A DNA stretch of 64,000 bases, from the NCBI RefSeq assembly GCF_014170375.1, contig NZ_LZZW01000017.1:1-64000 (forward strand). Reading direction: 5' to 3'. The position numbers were made by a program, and so were the translations under genes. Shown here piece by piece: positions 1 through 10,240 of this stretch. Each line of letters begins with the position of its first letter. The stretch's first letter is position 1. This DNA comes from Variovorax sp. UMC13. Lineage in GTDB: Bacteria > Pseudomonadota > Gammaproteobacteria > Burkholderiales > Burkholderiaceae_C. The notes beneath the pieces are model-generated. The model had not been told where the DNA came from, ran no database searches, and worked only from the letters and a program-made list of their open reading frames with translations.

Positions 1-19
1 TGTCAAGCCTCGCCTGCCC

Positions 20-1060
<1,041 letters not shown>

Positions 1061-1088
1061 CCCGCCCCGGCCGACGCCCCCCCGCCAC

Positions 1089-2150
1089 GTGATCGAAGCC
1101 CCCGCCGCCGACCGATCCCGTCCCGTGGTGATTGCCAGCTACGTGCTGATCGCCGCGGCCCTGTTGCTGGTCATGTGGCAGGGCCTGCTGCCCGGCCTGC
1201 TGTGCGTCTGCATCGGCTTCCTGGCCACGCGCTGGTTCGCGCGCGTGATCGATGCCGGCCTGCGGCGCAGCCGGCGCGTCAAGACCCCGCCGCGCATCGG
1301 CGCCCCCACCTCGCCGACCGCGCGCACCGTCGCGGCCACGCTGGTGATGCTGGCGCCCATCGCGCTGATGGCGCTGGCCTTCTCCGAGGCGCGCGACTTC
1401 GTGCTCAACGCCTCCGAGCAGTACCGTGAACTGCTCGACTACATCGCGCGCACCGTGCTCGAGCTGCGGCTCAAGCTGCCGCCCGAAGTGGCGATCTACC
1501 TGCCCGAGGGCGCGGCCGAGATCCAGCGCGTGATCGCCGGCTACCTGCGGGCCCAGGCCGGCGCGCTGGCGCTCACCGGCCGCGCCTGGCTGGGCGGCCT
1601 GCTGTTCGCCTACGTGGGCCTGATCGTGGGCTCGCTCGCCGCCGTCGCGCACGCGGCCACGACGCGGCGCCCGCTGGCCCAGCAGCTGCACCGGCGCATC
1701 ACGCTGTTCGGCGAGACCTTCGGCCAGATCGTCGCGGCCCAGTTCTGGATCGCGGCCTTCAACACCTTCCTGACCGGCATCTTCCTGCTGTTCCTGCTGC
1801 CGCTGTGGGACCTGCGCCTGCCCTACACGCCGGCGCTGATCACGCTGACTTTCGTCGCCGGCCTGGTGCCGATCGTGGGCAACCTGCTGTGCAACGTGGT
1901 GATCACGGTGGTCGGGCTCTCGGTGTCGCCGGTCACGGCGCTGGCCTGCCTGGGCTTCCTGATCCTGATCCACAAGGCCGAGTACGTGATCAACGCCAAG
2001 GTGGTGGGCAGCCGCACCCAGATGGCGGTGTGGGAGCTGCTGGCCGTGATGTTCGTGGCCGAGGCGGTGTTCGGGCCCGCGGGCCTGGTGGCGGCGCCGC
2101 TGTTCTACGCCTACCTCAAGAAGGAGCTTCAGGCCGCGCAGCTGGCCTGA
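1089..2150 (+). CDS. AI-2E family transporter (PerM/TqsA-like permease)
   Basis: This is a polytopic inner-membrane protein of about 353 residues. Hydrophobic segments start at about residue 13 and cluster again in the C-terminal half, the usual layout of the AI-2E exporter/permease family. Family members export autoinducer-2 or act as ion-linked permeases, and the substrate here is unknown. I chose the GTG at 1089 because it gives a short cytoplasmic tail before the first membrane helix. The open frame continues upstream into purM, but a longer start would overlap that gene. No strong ribosome-binding site is visible, so translation may be coupled to purM. Confidence 0.85.
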   Translation: MIEAPAADRSRPVVIASYVLIAAALLLVMWQGLLPGLLCVCIGFLATRWFARVIDAGLRRSRRVKTPPRIGAPTSPTARTVAATLVMLAPIALMALAFSEARDFVLNASEQYRELLDYIARTVLELRLKLPPEVAIYLPEGAAEIQRVIAGYLRAQAGALALTGRAWLGGLLFAYVGLIVGSLAAVAHAATTRRPLAQQLHRRITLFGETFGQIVAAQFWIAAFNTFLTGIFLLFLLPLWDLRLPYTPALITLTFVAGLVPIVGNLLCNVVITVVGLSVSPVTALACLGFLILIHKAEYVINAKVVGSRTQMAVWELLAVMFVAEAVFGPAGLVAAPLFYAYLKKELQAAQLA

Positions 2151-2287
2151 GCCTTCGCTTTCTTCTCCCTGTTCCCGCGATGGCGGACGGGTCTTGTCTG
2201 GACGCCGTCACGGCGCCTTGCTACGCTTTGTGGACGGCGTACACAAATAACGCCGCATCCCACGCCCCACCCTCGCAAGGAGCTTCC

Positions 2288-2713
2288 ATGTCTTCCTTCA
2301 ATGCCTATCTTTTCTTCGACGGCACCGCGGCCCAGGCCATGCCCTTCTACAAGAAGGTGCTCGGCGGCAAGCTCGAGGTCATGACCTACGCTCAGATGCC
2401 CGGCGCCGAGGCCGACAAGCTGTCGGCCACCTCGGCGGCGCGCGTGATGCATGCCTGCCTGAGCTTCGACCACGGCGTGCTGATGGCATCGGACGACATG
2501 GAGGGCAAGCCCTACGACCCGATGAAGGGCTTCTCGCTCACGCTCAATTACGACGAGGTGCCCGAGGCCGAGCGCGTGTTCAACGCGCTGGCCGAGGGCG
2601 GCACCGTCACGATGCCGCTGGCCAAGACCTTCTGGGCCGAGCGCTTCGGCATGTTCACGGACCGCTTCGGCACGCCCTGGATGGTCAACGCCGGCATGTC
2701 GAAGCCCGCGTGA
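2288..2713 (+). CDS. VOC family protein, PhnB/YjdN-like
   Basis: This small cytosolic protein of 141 residues has the vicinal-oxygen-chelate fold. It begins with a sheet-like segment FNAYLFFDGT, followed by AMPFYKKVLGG, and ends with the RFGMFTDRFGTPWMVN motif seen in PhnB/YjdN-type proteins. The family includes glyoxalases, dioxygenases and resistance proteins, and many members have no known reaction. The ATG at 2288 is preceded by the ribosome-binding site AAGGAG. The gene sits just upstream of a DUF1428 gene on the same strand, 56 bases apart. These two families often occur near each other, but no specific role can be assigned. Confidence 0.85.
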   Translation: MSSFNAYLFFDGTAAQAMPFYKKVLGGKLEVMTYAQMPGAEADKLSATSAARVMHACLSFDHGVLMASDDMEGKPYDPMKGFSLTLNYDEVPEAERVFNALAEGGTVTMPLAKTFWAERFGMFTDRFGTPWMVNAGMSKPA

Positions 2714-2769
2714 CGCCGCCGATCCACCTGCTGCTGCGCTGGCACTTCCACACCACGAGGAGAACTCCC

Positions 2770-3132
2770 ATGGCCCGCTATGTCGATGGTTTCGTCGTTC
2801 CCGTCCCCAAGGACAAGCTGCCGGCCTATCGCCGCATGGCGCAGAAGGCCGGCAAGATCTGGCGCGAGCATGGCGCGCTGGAATACATCGAGTGCGTGGC
2901 CGACGACGTGAAGCCGGGCAAGAGCACCTCCTTCCCGCAGAGCGTCAAGCTGCAGGAGGACGAGGTGGTGGTGTTCTCGTGGATCGCCTACAGCTCGCGC
3001 AAGCAGCGCGATGCGATCAACGCCAAGGTGATGGCCGATCCGCGCCTGAAATCGATGATGGACCCGAAAGCCATGCCCTTCGACGCCCAGCGCATGTTCT
3101 TCGGCGGCTTCAAGACGCTGGTCGAGCTGTGA
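2770..3132 (+). CDS. DUF1428 family protein (YbaA-like)
   Basis: The product is a 120-residue soluble protein with the opening MARYVDGFVVPVPKDKL and the internal motif FSWIAYSSRKQRD, which mark the DUF1428 family (E. coli YbaA). The fold is a dimeric alpha-beta barrel. No reaction is established for the family. The ATG at 2770 follows a good GAGGAGA ribosome-binding site. Length matches the family. It lies 56 bases after the PhnB-like gene and may share its transcript. There is no signal peptide or membrane segment. Confidence 0.9.
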   Translation: MARYVDGFVVPVPKDKLPAYRRMAQKAGKIWREHGALEYIECVADDVKPGKSTSFPQSVKLQEDEVVVFSWIAYSSRKQRDAINAKVMADPRLKSMMDPKAMPFDAQRMFFGGFKTLVEL

Positions 3133-3233
3133 TGTCCTGAATTGATCGACACAGGTCCGGCATGGCACGGACGGCGGGCTTGCCGCCCTGAAGAATAGGG
3201 CGCACCATCCCACCACGCCTTGTGCACCCTGCC

Positions 3234-3794
3234 ATGAAAACCTGTCTCATAGTGATCGACGCCCAGGAGTCGTTCCGCCACCGCCCCTACAGCACCGAGC
3301 GCGACATGGGCGCCTACCTGGCGGCCCAGAACGCGCTCATCGACGGCTGCCGCGCGGCCGGCGTGCCGATCCTTCGCGTGTTCCACGTCGACGGGCCGGA
3401 GCGCAGCGACAACCCCTTCGCCCTCGCCTCGGGCCATGTGCGTCCGCTCGAGGGCCTGGCCGACTTCGAGCCGGCGGCGCGCTTCACCAAGCACCGGCAC
3501 AGCGCGCTGGTCAACACCGGGCTCGACGTCTGGCTCACGCAGAACGGCATCGGCCGGATCATCGTCAGCGGCATCCGCACCGAGCAATGCTGCGAGACCA
3601 CGGCCCGCCACGCCTCCGACCTGGGCTGGAAGATCGACTATGTGCTCGATGCCACGCTGACCTTCGACATGACCCAGCCGGACGGCCGGCCGCTGCCCGC
3701 CGCCGACATCAAGGCCCGCACGGCCACGGTGCTGCAGGACCGCTTCGCGGACGTCTGCAGCGTGGCGCAGGCGCTCGAACGCGCCGTGGCCTGA
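3234..3794 (+). CDS. Isochorismatase-family cysteine hydrolase
   Basis: This is a cytosolic hydrolase of the nicotinamidase/isochorismatase fold, 186 residues from the ATG at 3234; a GTG at 3222 in the same frame is an alternative start. The catalytic triad is visible as Asp9 in VIDAQESF, Lys86 in FTKHRHS and Cys119 in RTEQCCETT. Members hydrolyse amides or enol ethers such as nicotinamide, N-carbamoyl compounds or isochorismate. The substrate here is not evident. The next gene, a GlxA-type regulator on the same strand 28 bases downstream, is the natural candidate for its control. Confidence 0.9.
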   Translation: MKTCLIVIDAQESFRHRPYSTERDMGAYLAAQNALIDGCRAAGVPILRVFHVDGPERSDNPFALASGHVRPLEGLADFEPAARFTKHRHSALVNTGLDVWLTQNGIGRIIVSGIRTEQCCETTARHASDLGWKIDYVLDATLTFDMTQPDGRPLPAADIKARTATVLQDRFADVCSVAQALERAVA

Positions 3795-3822
3795 GGCCGC
3801 GCGCGGCACGCACGGTCTGGCC

Positions 3823-4803
3823 ATGGACCCGATCCGCGTCGTCTTCGTGCTGCTGCCCGACAGCCTGGTGCTGGACTGGGCCGGCCCGGCCGAGGCGCTG
3901 CGCATCGCCAACCAGCTGCTGCGCGCCGCGGGCCAGCCGGCGCGCTTCGAGATCGCGTTCGCGAGCCCGCGGCCGACCTCGGTGGGCTCGGTCGGCATCA
4001 CGCTGGCCGGCCTGTCCGCGCTGCCGCCGCCCAGCGAGCACCCGGGCTGGATCGTGCTGGTCGGCCTGCCCGGCGGCACGCTGGCGGTCGACACGCCCGA
4101 GGCGCAGGAACTGCTGCACTGGCTGCGAGGACAACGCTTCGAGCGCGGCAAGCTGGAGCTGGTCACGATCTGCGCCGGCGCCGTGCTGGCGGCGCATGCG
4201 GGCGTGCTCGCGGGCCGGCGCGCCACCACGCACCACCAGCACCTCGACGAGCTGCGGGCCGTGGAGCCGCGCTGCGAGGTGGTGGCCAACCGCGTGTTCG
4301 TGCTCGATCCGCCCCTCTACAGCAGCGCGGGCGTGACCACCGGCATCGACCTGGTGCTGCACCGCATCGGCGAACTCTGCGGCGAGGCGCTGGCGGCGCA
4401 GGTCGCGCAGACCCTGGTGGTCGCGCTGCGGCGCGGGCCGCAGGACCCCGAGCTCTCGCCCTTTCTCGCCCACCGCCACCACCTGCACGCCGCGCTGCAT
4501 CGGGTGCAGGACGCGGTGAGCGCCCAGCCGCAGTTCGACTGGACCGTGCCGCGCATGGCCGAGGTGGCCCACACCTCGCCGCGCCATCTCACGCGGCTCT
4601 TCATGGCGCATGCGGGCGTGGCGCCGCTGGTCTACCTGCGGCGCCTGCGGCTGGCCTCGGCCCAGCTCGCGCTGCAATCCGGGGCCAACGTCACACGCGC
4701 GGCCGAGCTCTCGGGTTTCGGCTCCGACACCCAGCTGCGCCGCGCCTGGCGGCAGTTCGGCCTGGCCGGCTCGCCGTCGACGGCGGGCACGCAGACCCAC
4801 TGA
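3823..4803 (+). CDS. GlxA family AraC-type transcriptional regulator
   Basis: The protein has 326 residues in two parts. An N-terminal DJ-1/PfpI-like domain covers about residues 1-190, with FVLLPDSLVLDWAGPAEAL at its start and the nucleophile-elbow region TICAGAVLAAHAG in the middle. A C-terminal AraC helix-turn-helix domain covers about 225-320. In this family the DJ-1 domain senses a ligand rather than acting as an enzyme. The gene directly follows an isochorismatase-family hydrolase on the same strand, which suggests it regulates that gene or a linked amide-utilisation function. The start is the ATG at 3823. Confidence 0.9.
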   Translation: MDPIRVVFVLLPDSLVLDWAGPAEALRIANQLLRAAGQPARFEIAFASPRPTSVGSVGITLAGLSALPPPSEHPGWIVLVGLPGGTLAVDTPEAQELLHWLRGQRFERGKLELVTICAGAVLAAHAGVLAGRRATTHHQHLDELRAVEPRCEVVANRVFVLDPPLYSSAGVTTGIDLVLHRIGELCGEALAAQVAQTLVVALRRGPQDPELSPFLAHRHHLHAALHRVQDAVSAQPQFDWTVPRMAEVAHTSPRHLTRLFMAHAGVAPLVYLRRLRLASAQLALQSGANVTRAAELSGFGSDTQLRRAWRQFGLAGSPSTAGTQTH

Positions 4804-4815
4804 GCGGGAGCAGGC

Positions 4816-7044
4816 TCAGCGCGCGCCGCCGCTGCCTTCGGTCGCGATGGGCGCCGGGCCGGGCGCTGGCGCCGCGGCCGCGCGCAGCCATTCCTCGGTG
4901 TGTGCGCCCAGCGCATCGATCTGCAGCGCGATCAGGCCCAGCTGCGTGCGCACCAGCGCGACGGGCTCGTCAGCATCGGGTGCGACCGCCAGCGCGAGCG
5001 CCTCGCGCACCGGCTGGCCCGCCGCGCCGCCGCCGGCCTCGGGCGCGCCGCGTTCGAAAGCCGACGCCAGCCCGTCGAGCGCCGCCGCGCCGCCCTCGAT
5101 GCTCTGCTGCAGGGCGGCGGCCGACTGCGCCTGTGCCAGCGCGATGCGGTGCGCGCCCAGCGCCGACACATAGCTCAGCAGCGTGTGCGAACGGATCAGG
5201 AAGCGCAGCGCCACGCCCGCGTGCGGACGCACCACGCCGGGCTCACGGAACATGTCGCTGACCGCGGTGGACAGCGCCGCATCGGCGTTGTGGGCGTTGC
5301 GCCGCGCGAGCCGGTAGGCCAGGTCGTCGCGCGCGCCCGAGCGGTACTGGGCGCCGATCTGCCGCAGGTAGGCGGCATGGGCGCGCATCGCGTCGGCGGC
5401 CAGCGCGTTGATGCGGCGCGCGGCCCAGTGCGGAAGCACCAGCACCATGGCCAGGCCCGCGAGCGCGCTGCCGATGGCGGTGTCGATCAGCCGCGGCCAC
5501 AGCAGCAGGCCGCTGTCGCCGACCTGGTTGAAGAACATCAGCACCAGCAGCGTGATCGCGGCGGTCGCGAGCAGGTAGCGGCGGGCGCGGGCGGCGAAGA
5601 AGAACACGCCGGCGGCCACCGCCACCAGCGACTGCAGCCAGGGCAGCGGGAACAGCGTGAGCACGGCCCAGCCCAGCACCACGCCCAGGGCCGTGCCCGC
5701 CACACGCTGGCCCATGCGCGCCATGGTCTCGCCATAGGTCTGCTGGCAGACGAACAGCGTGGTCAGCAGGATCCAGTAGCCCTGCGCCGGGTGGATCCAC
5801 TGCATCAGGCCGTAGCCGGCCACCAGCGCCACCGCGAGCCGCACCGCATGGCGGAACAGCGGCGTGCGCGGCGTGAGCTGGCGCCGCACGCGCTCGAGCG
5901 CATCGCGTCCGCTGCGCGGCGAGCGGTCGTAGAGGTCCATGTCGGTGCGCCCGGCCTGGGCCTCGGGCTGGCTCGCGCCCGCGAGCTGGCCGTCGAGCAG
6001 CGCCAGGTTGCGCGCCAGCGCCTCGACCGAGGCCAGCAGCGCGCGCCGCTGCGGCGTGTCGTCGCGCGCGCGTTCGTGCGCGATGGCGCTGCGCAGGTCG
6101 GACAGCGCCTGCACCGTCGCGCCGCCCACCACGAAGGGCTCGCGCCGCGCGATCGACAGCGCCAGCCGCTGGCAGGCCTCGCCCTGCAGCGCCAGCACGC
6201 GCTGGCAGCGGTAGAGCACGTCGCTGTGGAAGAAGGCGTCGGCCAGCGCGTTGTAGTCGTCGTGCGAGGAGCTGGCGCGCTCGTGCACGTCCTGCGCGAT
6301 CAGGTAGAGCCCGCGATAGCGCGTGATGCGGCCGGTGGGCGCACGGCTGCCGACGCGCCGGAAGATGCTCTCCTTGGCCGCGTTGAGCTCGGCCACCACG
6401 CGGCTGTTGAGCTGCGCCAGCGACAGCCGCTTGCGCTCGATATCGACACCGCGCAGCGGCTCGAACAGCGAGGCCTTGAAACGCACATAGCCGCCCAGCG
6501 CATCGAACAGCCGCACCAGCAGCGCCTGCACCGGCTCGGCCGGGAACAGCGCGGCCCAGCCCACCGACCAGGCGCCGTACCAGGCCGCGCCCGCCAGCAG
6601 CAGCGCCACTTCGTGCCAGCGCGGCTCGGTGGCGGCCACGTGGTCGAGGCTCAGCGTGGTGTACATCGCCAGGATCAGCGTGGCGTGGCCGATGGCCTTG
6701 AAGCGCGCCTCGATCGCGCCCAGCATGGTCAGCGCGAAGGCCGAGAAGGCCAGGCCGATGATGAACAGCCAGGGCCGGCCGAACAGCGCCTCGATCGTGA
6801 AGGCCATGGCGGCGAAGCAGGCCAGCGTGAGCGCCTGCGCGCGCCAGCGGCCCTGCCAGCTGTCGTCGGTCTCGGCCAGTGCGCTCGCGATGGTGCCCAG
6901 CGCCAGCGGGATCAGTGCATGCGACAGGCCCGAGAGCACGCAGAAGAGCATCAGGCTGCCCAGCGCCAGCAGCACCCGCAGCGGCTGGCCGCCGGCGGCG
7001 AACAGCCAGCGGCGGGGCGACAGGGTGAGGGCGTGTTCGGTCAT
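4816..7044 (-). CDS. FUSC family membrane protein (YccS/YhfK-like)
   Basis: This is a large inner-membrane protein of 742 residues. It has two clusters of transmembrane helices, at about residues 12-165 and again at about 395-520, separated by a long soluble region, as in the fusaric-acid-resistance/YccS family. The second half begins around RHAVRLAVALVAGYGLMQW and contains the WILLTTLFVCQQTYGET motif typical of FUSC domains. Members are thought to export aromatic acids or act in envelope homeostasis, and the substrate here is unknown. It is convergent with the GlxA-type gene, 12 bases apart. The start ATG is at 7044. Confidence 0.9.
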   Translation of the reverse strand: MTEHALTLSPRRWLFAAGGQPLRVLLALGSLMLFCVLSGLSHALIPLALGTIASALAETDDSWQGRWRAQALTLACFAAMAFTIEALFGRPWLFIIGLAFSAFALTMLGAIEARFKAIGHATLILAMYTTLSLDHVAATEPRWHEVALLLAGAAWYGAWSVGWAALFPAEPVQALLVRLFDALGGYVRFKASLFEPLRGVDIERKRLSLAQLNSRVVAELNAAKESIFRRVGSRAPTGRITRYRGLYLIAQDVHERASSSHDDYNALADAFFHSDVLYRCQRVLALQGEACQRLALSIARREPFVVGGATVQALSDLRSAIAHERARDDTPQRRALLASVEALARNLALLDGQLAGASQPEAQAGRTDMDLYDRSPRSGRDALERVRRQLTPRTPLFRHAVRLAVALVAGYGLMQWIHPAQGYWILLTTLFVCQQTYGETMARMGQRVAGTALGVVLGWAVLTLFPLPWLQSLVAVAAGVFFFAARARRYLLATAAITLLVLMFFNQVGDSGLLLWPRLIDTAIGSALAGLAMVLVLPHWAARRINALAADAMRAHAAYLRQIGAQYRSGARDDLAYRLARRNAHNADAALSTAVSDMFREPGVVRPHAGVALRFLIRSHTLLSYVSALGAHRIALAQAQSAAALQQSIEGGAAALDGLASAFERGAPEAGGGAAGQPVREALALAVAPDADEPVALVRTQLGLIALQIDALGAHTEEWLRAAAAPAPGPAPIATEGSGGAR

Positions 7045-7092
7045 GGTGTCCTGCAGCAGGATGCGTGCCTGCCGCGCCGTGGCGCGCGGCCG

Positions 7093-7494
7093 CTAGAGGT
7101 AGCCGCAGAAGCGCAGCACGTGGCCGTCGGGCTCGCGGATCGCGAACTCGCGCAGGCCCCAGGGATGCGAGGTGGGCGGCTCGATGACGTCGACGCCGCG
7201 CTTGACGTAGGCCGCATGCAGGCCGTCGAGGTCATGGCCGACATGGATCACGATCTCGCCGCGCCAGGGCCGGGCCTCGCGCGTGTTGCATTGCCACAGG
7301 CGGATGTAGACCGGGTCGCCGTAGCTGCGGTCGCCCTTCTTGACCCGCGCGTAGCTGGGGGGTTCGCCCGCGATGAAGTCCAGCTCGAAACCCAGCACCT
7401 CGCTGAAGTAACGCGCCGCGCGCGCCGCGTCGGCCACCGGCAGCACCGGCTGCACGCCATGGAACTGGTGCCGGGTGCCGAGGTCGTCGGCCAT
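7093..7494 (-). CDS. VOC family protein (glyoxalase/bleomycin-resistance fold)
   Basis: The product has 133 residues and one VOC domain. QPVLPVADAARAARYFSEVLG at the start and EPDGHVLRFCGYL at the end are the usual first and last elements of the fold. The WGLREFAIREPDGH segment carries the Glu of the metal- or ligand-binding strand. The ATG at 7494 overlaps the TGA of the upstream SirB1-like gene in a TGATG arrangement, so the two genes are very likely translationally coupled. The reaction is unknown. Confidence 0.85.
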   Translation of the reverse strand: MADDLGTRHQFHGVQPVLPVADAARAARYFSEVLGFELDFIAGEPPSYARVKKGDRSYGDPVYIRLWQCNTREARPWRGEIVIHVGHDLDGLHAAYVKRGVDVIEPPTSHPWGLREFAIREPDGHVLRFCGYL

Positions 7495-8345
7495 CAGCTT
7501 CTCGCGCGGCGCAGCGCCGCAACCTGCTCGGCCACGGCATCGATGTCGAGTGCCTCCTCGGCATGCTGGAGGTAGGTTTCGAGGTCGCGCACCGCCAGCG
7601 CCGTGTGGCCCTGCGCGGCATGGGCCAGGCCGCGGTCGCGGTGCTCGGCCCAGGCCTCGGGCAGCAGCGCCACCAGGCGGTCCTGCACCGCGATCACGCG
7701 CTGCCAGTCTTCCTGCGCGCGGTGCACTTCCTTGAGGTTGCGCAGCATGCGCGCGATGATCTCCCGCGGCTCGGCCGCCTGCAGGTACAGGCCCAGCGGG
7801 ATGTCGAAATCGCCTACCAGGCCGTTGCTGCGCTTGTAGGGCTCGAGGCGCTCGCTGAGTTCCTCGCGCGACAGCGACTTGCCGTTGAAGGGGTCGATCA
7901 CCACCTGCCCCTTGGGCAGCGTGACCTTGATCATGAAATGGCCGGGAAAAGCCACGCCGCGCGCCTGCAGGCCCAGGCCCTGGGCCAGCTCCATCCACAG
8001 CACCGCCAGCGAGATCGGGATGCCGCGCCGGGTGCGCAGCACCGCGTTGAGGTAGCTGTTGTCCGGGTCGTAGTAGTCGTTGACGTTGCCGCCGAAGCTC
8101 AGGTCGTGGAAGAAGAACTGGTTGAGCGCGCGCAGCCGGGCCAGCGGCGCCGCGTCGGCCGGCAGCCGGCGCTTGAGACGGGCCAGCAACTGGTCGATGT
8201 CGCCCAGCACCTGCTGCACGTCGAGTTCGGGGTATTCGTCCTGGGCGAGTGCGGCCGCGGCTTCGAGCAGCGGGAACTGATCGTCGCTCTTGACGAGCGA
8301 ATCGAAGTATTCGAGGGCGGTCGGCGCCGAGAAGCTGAACGTCAT
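7494..8345 (-). CDS. SirB1 family protein (transglutaminase-like with TPR-like tail)
   Basis: This 283-residue soluble protein belongs to the SirB1/transglutaminase-like family. The core at about residues 70-150 includes LNQFFFHDLSFGGN, the RRGIPISLAVLWMELAQGLG segment and FPGHFMIK, in the order seen in SirB1 proteins. The C-terminal third, rich in Ala, Leu and Glu, looks like tetratricopeptide helices. The family is widespread in proteobacteria and its biochemical role is unsettled; the active-site Cys of true transglutaminases is not evident here. Its stop overlaps the start of the VOC gene downstream. The next gene upstream on the same strand, murJ, ends 58 bases before this start. Confidence 0.87.
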   Translation of the reverse strand: MTFSFSAPTALEYFDSLVKSDDQFPLLEAAAALAQDEYPELDVQQVLGDIDQLLARLKRRLPADAAPLARLRALNQFFFHDLSFGGNVNDYYDPDNSYLNAVLRTRRGIPISLAVLWMELAQGLGLQARGVAFPGHFMIKVTLPKGQVVIDPFNGKSLSREELSERLEPYKRSNGLVGDFDIPLGLYLQAAEPREIIARMLRNLKEVHRAQEDWQRVIAVQDRLVALLPEAWAEHRDRGLAHAAQGHTALAVRDLETYLQHAEEALDIDAVAEQVAALRRARS

Positions 8346-8403
8346 GTGGCTTTGTAGAGGAGCGCGCGGGGAGCGTCAAGGCGACGGCATCCCGCTGCGC
8401 GGG

Positions 8404-9969
8404 CTATCGCTTGATGAAACTGCGCAGCTTGATGCCCAGCAGGGCCAGCGCCGAGAAGTACAGCAGGGCCGCGGCGGCGATCAGCGCCGCCAGCAGCCCG
8501 ATGCGCTGCAGCTTCTGGGCCCGCAGCGCGACCCAGTCGAAATGGTGCGCGCCCCAGTACAACAGCAGGCCCAGCAGCGCCGAGGCCACCACCACCTGGA
8601 GCACGAAGCGCAGCCACCCCGGCTCGGGCCGGTAGCTGCCGCGCCGCATCAGGCCCCACAGCAGCCACAGCGCATTGACCACGGCGCCGATGGCGATGGT
8701 GAGCGTGAGCGCCGCGTGCTGCAGGATCGGCACCAACACCAGGTTGAGCAGCTGGGTCAGCACCAGCACGGCCACGGCGATCCGCATCGGCGAGCGCATG
8801 TCGTGCTTGGCGTAGTAGCCGGGCGCCAGCACCTTGATCGCGACGATGCCGACCAGGCCCGCGCCGTAGCCCGCCAGCGCCAGCGCGATGCGCGGCACGT
8901 CGGCGTCCTTGAGGGCACCGTAGTGGAACAGCACCGCCACCAGCGGCCCCGAAAACACCAGCAGCGCGACCGCGCAGGGCACCGACAGCAGCACGACCAG
9001 GCGCAGGCCCCAGTCGAGCAGCGAGGAATAGCGGGCGTCGTCCTTGGCCGCGCGGGCCCCGGCCAGCTGGGGCATCAGCACCACGCCCAGCGCCACGCCC
9101 AGCATCGCGGTCGGGAATTCCATCAGCCGGTCGGCGTAGCTGACCCAGGTGACGCTGCCGGGCGCGAGGTGCGAGGCGATCTGCGTGTTGATCAGCAGCG
9201 AGATCTGCGCCACGCTCACGCCGATCAGCGCCGGCAGCATCAGCCGGACGATCTTGCGCGTGGTCGGGTCGGCCCAGGCCGCGCGCACCGCGCGCCAGCG
9301 CACGCCCACGCGCGGCAGCATGCCGATGCGCCGCAGCGCCGGCAGCTGGATGCCCAACTGCAGCAGGCCGCCGACCATCACGCCGATGCACTGCGCATAG
9401 ATCGGCTCGATCCCCCAGCGCCGGAACAGCGGCGCGCCGATCAGGATCGACAGGATCAGCGCCACGTTGAGCAGCACCGGCGAGGCCGCCGGCACCGCGA
9501 ACTTGCGCCAGGTGTTGAGCACGCCCCCGGCCAGCGCCACCAGCGACATGAAGCCGATGTAGGGGAACATCCAGCGCGTCATGAAGACGGCCGCCTCGTA
9601 GCCCTGGGCCGTCTGCTGCAGCCCGCTGGCCATGCCCCAGACCATCAGCGGCGCGCCCAGCACCCCGGCGATGCACAGCAGCACCAGCGTCCAGGTCAGC
9701 AGCGTCGCCACATGGTCCACCAGCGCCCGCGCCCCCGCGTCGCCCTGCTCGGTGCGCGTGGCCGCCAGCACCGGCACGAAGGCCTGGCTGAACGCCCCCT
9801 CCCCCAGCACCCGGCGGAAGAGGTTGGGAATGCGGAATGCGACATTGAAGGCATCGGTCAGCGCACTCACGCCGAACACCGAAGCCATCAGCAGATCACG
9901 GACCAGGCCCGCAACCCGCGAAGCGAGGGTCAGGAGCGAAACGGTGGAGGCGGATTTGAGCAGGGACAC
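8404..9969 (-). CDS. murJ: Lipid II flippase MurJ
   Basis: MurJ moves lipid II across the inner membrane for peptidoglycan synthesis. The protein has about 521 residues with 13-14 hydrophobic segments, the usual length. The opening SLLKSASTVSLLTLASRVAGLVRD and the early FRIPNLFRRVLGEGAFSQAF motif are diagnostic of MurJ/MviN. I chose the GTG at 9969 because it gives the family's typical N-terminus; the open frame extends upstream into non-conserved sequence. It is transcribed divergently from rpsT, as is common in Burkholderiales. Confidence 0.95.
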   Translation of the reverse strand: MSLLKSASTVSLLTLASRVAGLVRDLLMASVFGVSALTDAFNVAFRIPNLFRRVLGEGAFSQAFVPVLAATRTEQGDAGARALVDHVATLLTWTLVLLCIAGVLGAPLMVWGMASGLQQTAQGYEAAVFMTRWMFPYIGFMSLVALAGGVLNTWRKFAVPAASPVLLNVALILSILIGAPLFRRWGIEPIYAQCIGVMVGGLLQLGIQLPALRRIGMLPRVGVRWRAVRAAWADPTTRKIVRLMLPALIGVSVAQISLLINTQIASHLAPGSVTWVSYADRLMEFPTAMLGVALGVVLMPQLAGARAAKDDARYSSLLDWGLRLVVLLSVPCAVALLVFSGPLVAVLFHYGALKDADVPRIALALAGYGAGLVGIVAIKVLAPGYYAKHDMRSPMRIAVAVLVLTQLLNLVLVPILQHAALTLTIAIGAVVNALWLLWGLMRRGSYRPEPGWLRFVLQVVVASALLGLLLYWGAHHFDWVALRAQKLQRIGLLAALIAAAALLYFSALALLGIKLRSFIKR

Positions 9970-10105
9970 GGCGCGGAAGTGTAGGCTCCCCCCACCCCGC
10001 GCCCGGCCCGCAGGCCAGAAAAGGCGAAACCGGGCACCGGAGCACCGGGAGCGCAAACCCGTCGATACGGCCCAAATTTCCCCAGCGAAAGTCCAGGGAC
10101 ACCGC

Positions 10106-10192
10106 GGAACCGGCTTCGCCGGGCCGCTGGTGTCGCCCCCGGAGGGGGAAGGCGAAGCGACACGAAGTGCGCGAGCCCTCGGGGGCGGGCTA
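10106..10192. repeat. Hairpin-rich dispersed repeat, copy 1
   Basis: This block, from GGAACCGGCTTCGCCGGGCC to GGGCGGGCTA, matches a second block at 30465-30545 in order and structure. Three potential hairpins follow one another: CGGC/GCCG, CCCCC/GGGGG, and a third with the loop ACACGAAGTG flanked by GCG/CGC and GGC/GCC. The right end runs into the TATAAT of the presumed rpsT promoter. I associate this type of element with Comamonadaceae intergenic regions, but its frequency in this genome cannot be counted here. Confidence 0.7.
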
Positions 10193-10196
10193 TAAT
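10191..10196 (+). promoter_or_regulatory. Probable -10 box of the rpsT promoter
   Basis: A perfect TATAAT stands 44 bases before the rpsT start codon, at the right-hand edge of the hairpin-rich repeat. No convincing -35 hexamer is seen 16-18 bases upstream, where the repeat sequence is GC-rich. Position and the perfect hexamer make it the best promoter candidate for rpsT. Confidence 0.6.
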
Positions 10197-10240
10197 GTTT
10201 GGCTTTGCTGCATCATCCCCAGACACAAGGAACCTAAATC

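Noticed and set aside
4900..7575. An 891-codon open frame opposite the FUSC gene
   Set aside because: Its composition is Arg/Gln/His-rich with no domain. The FUSC protein on the other strand is full length.
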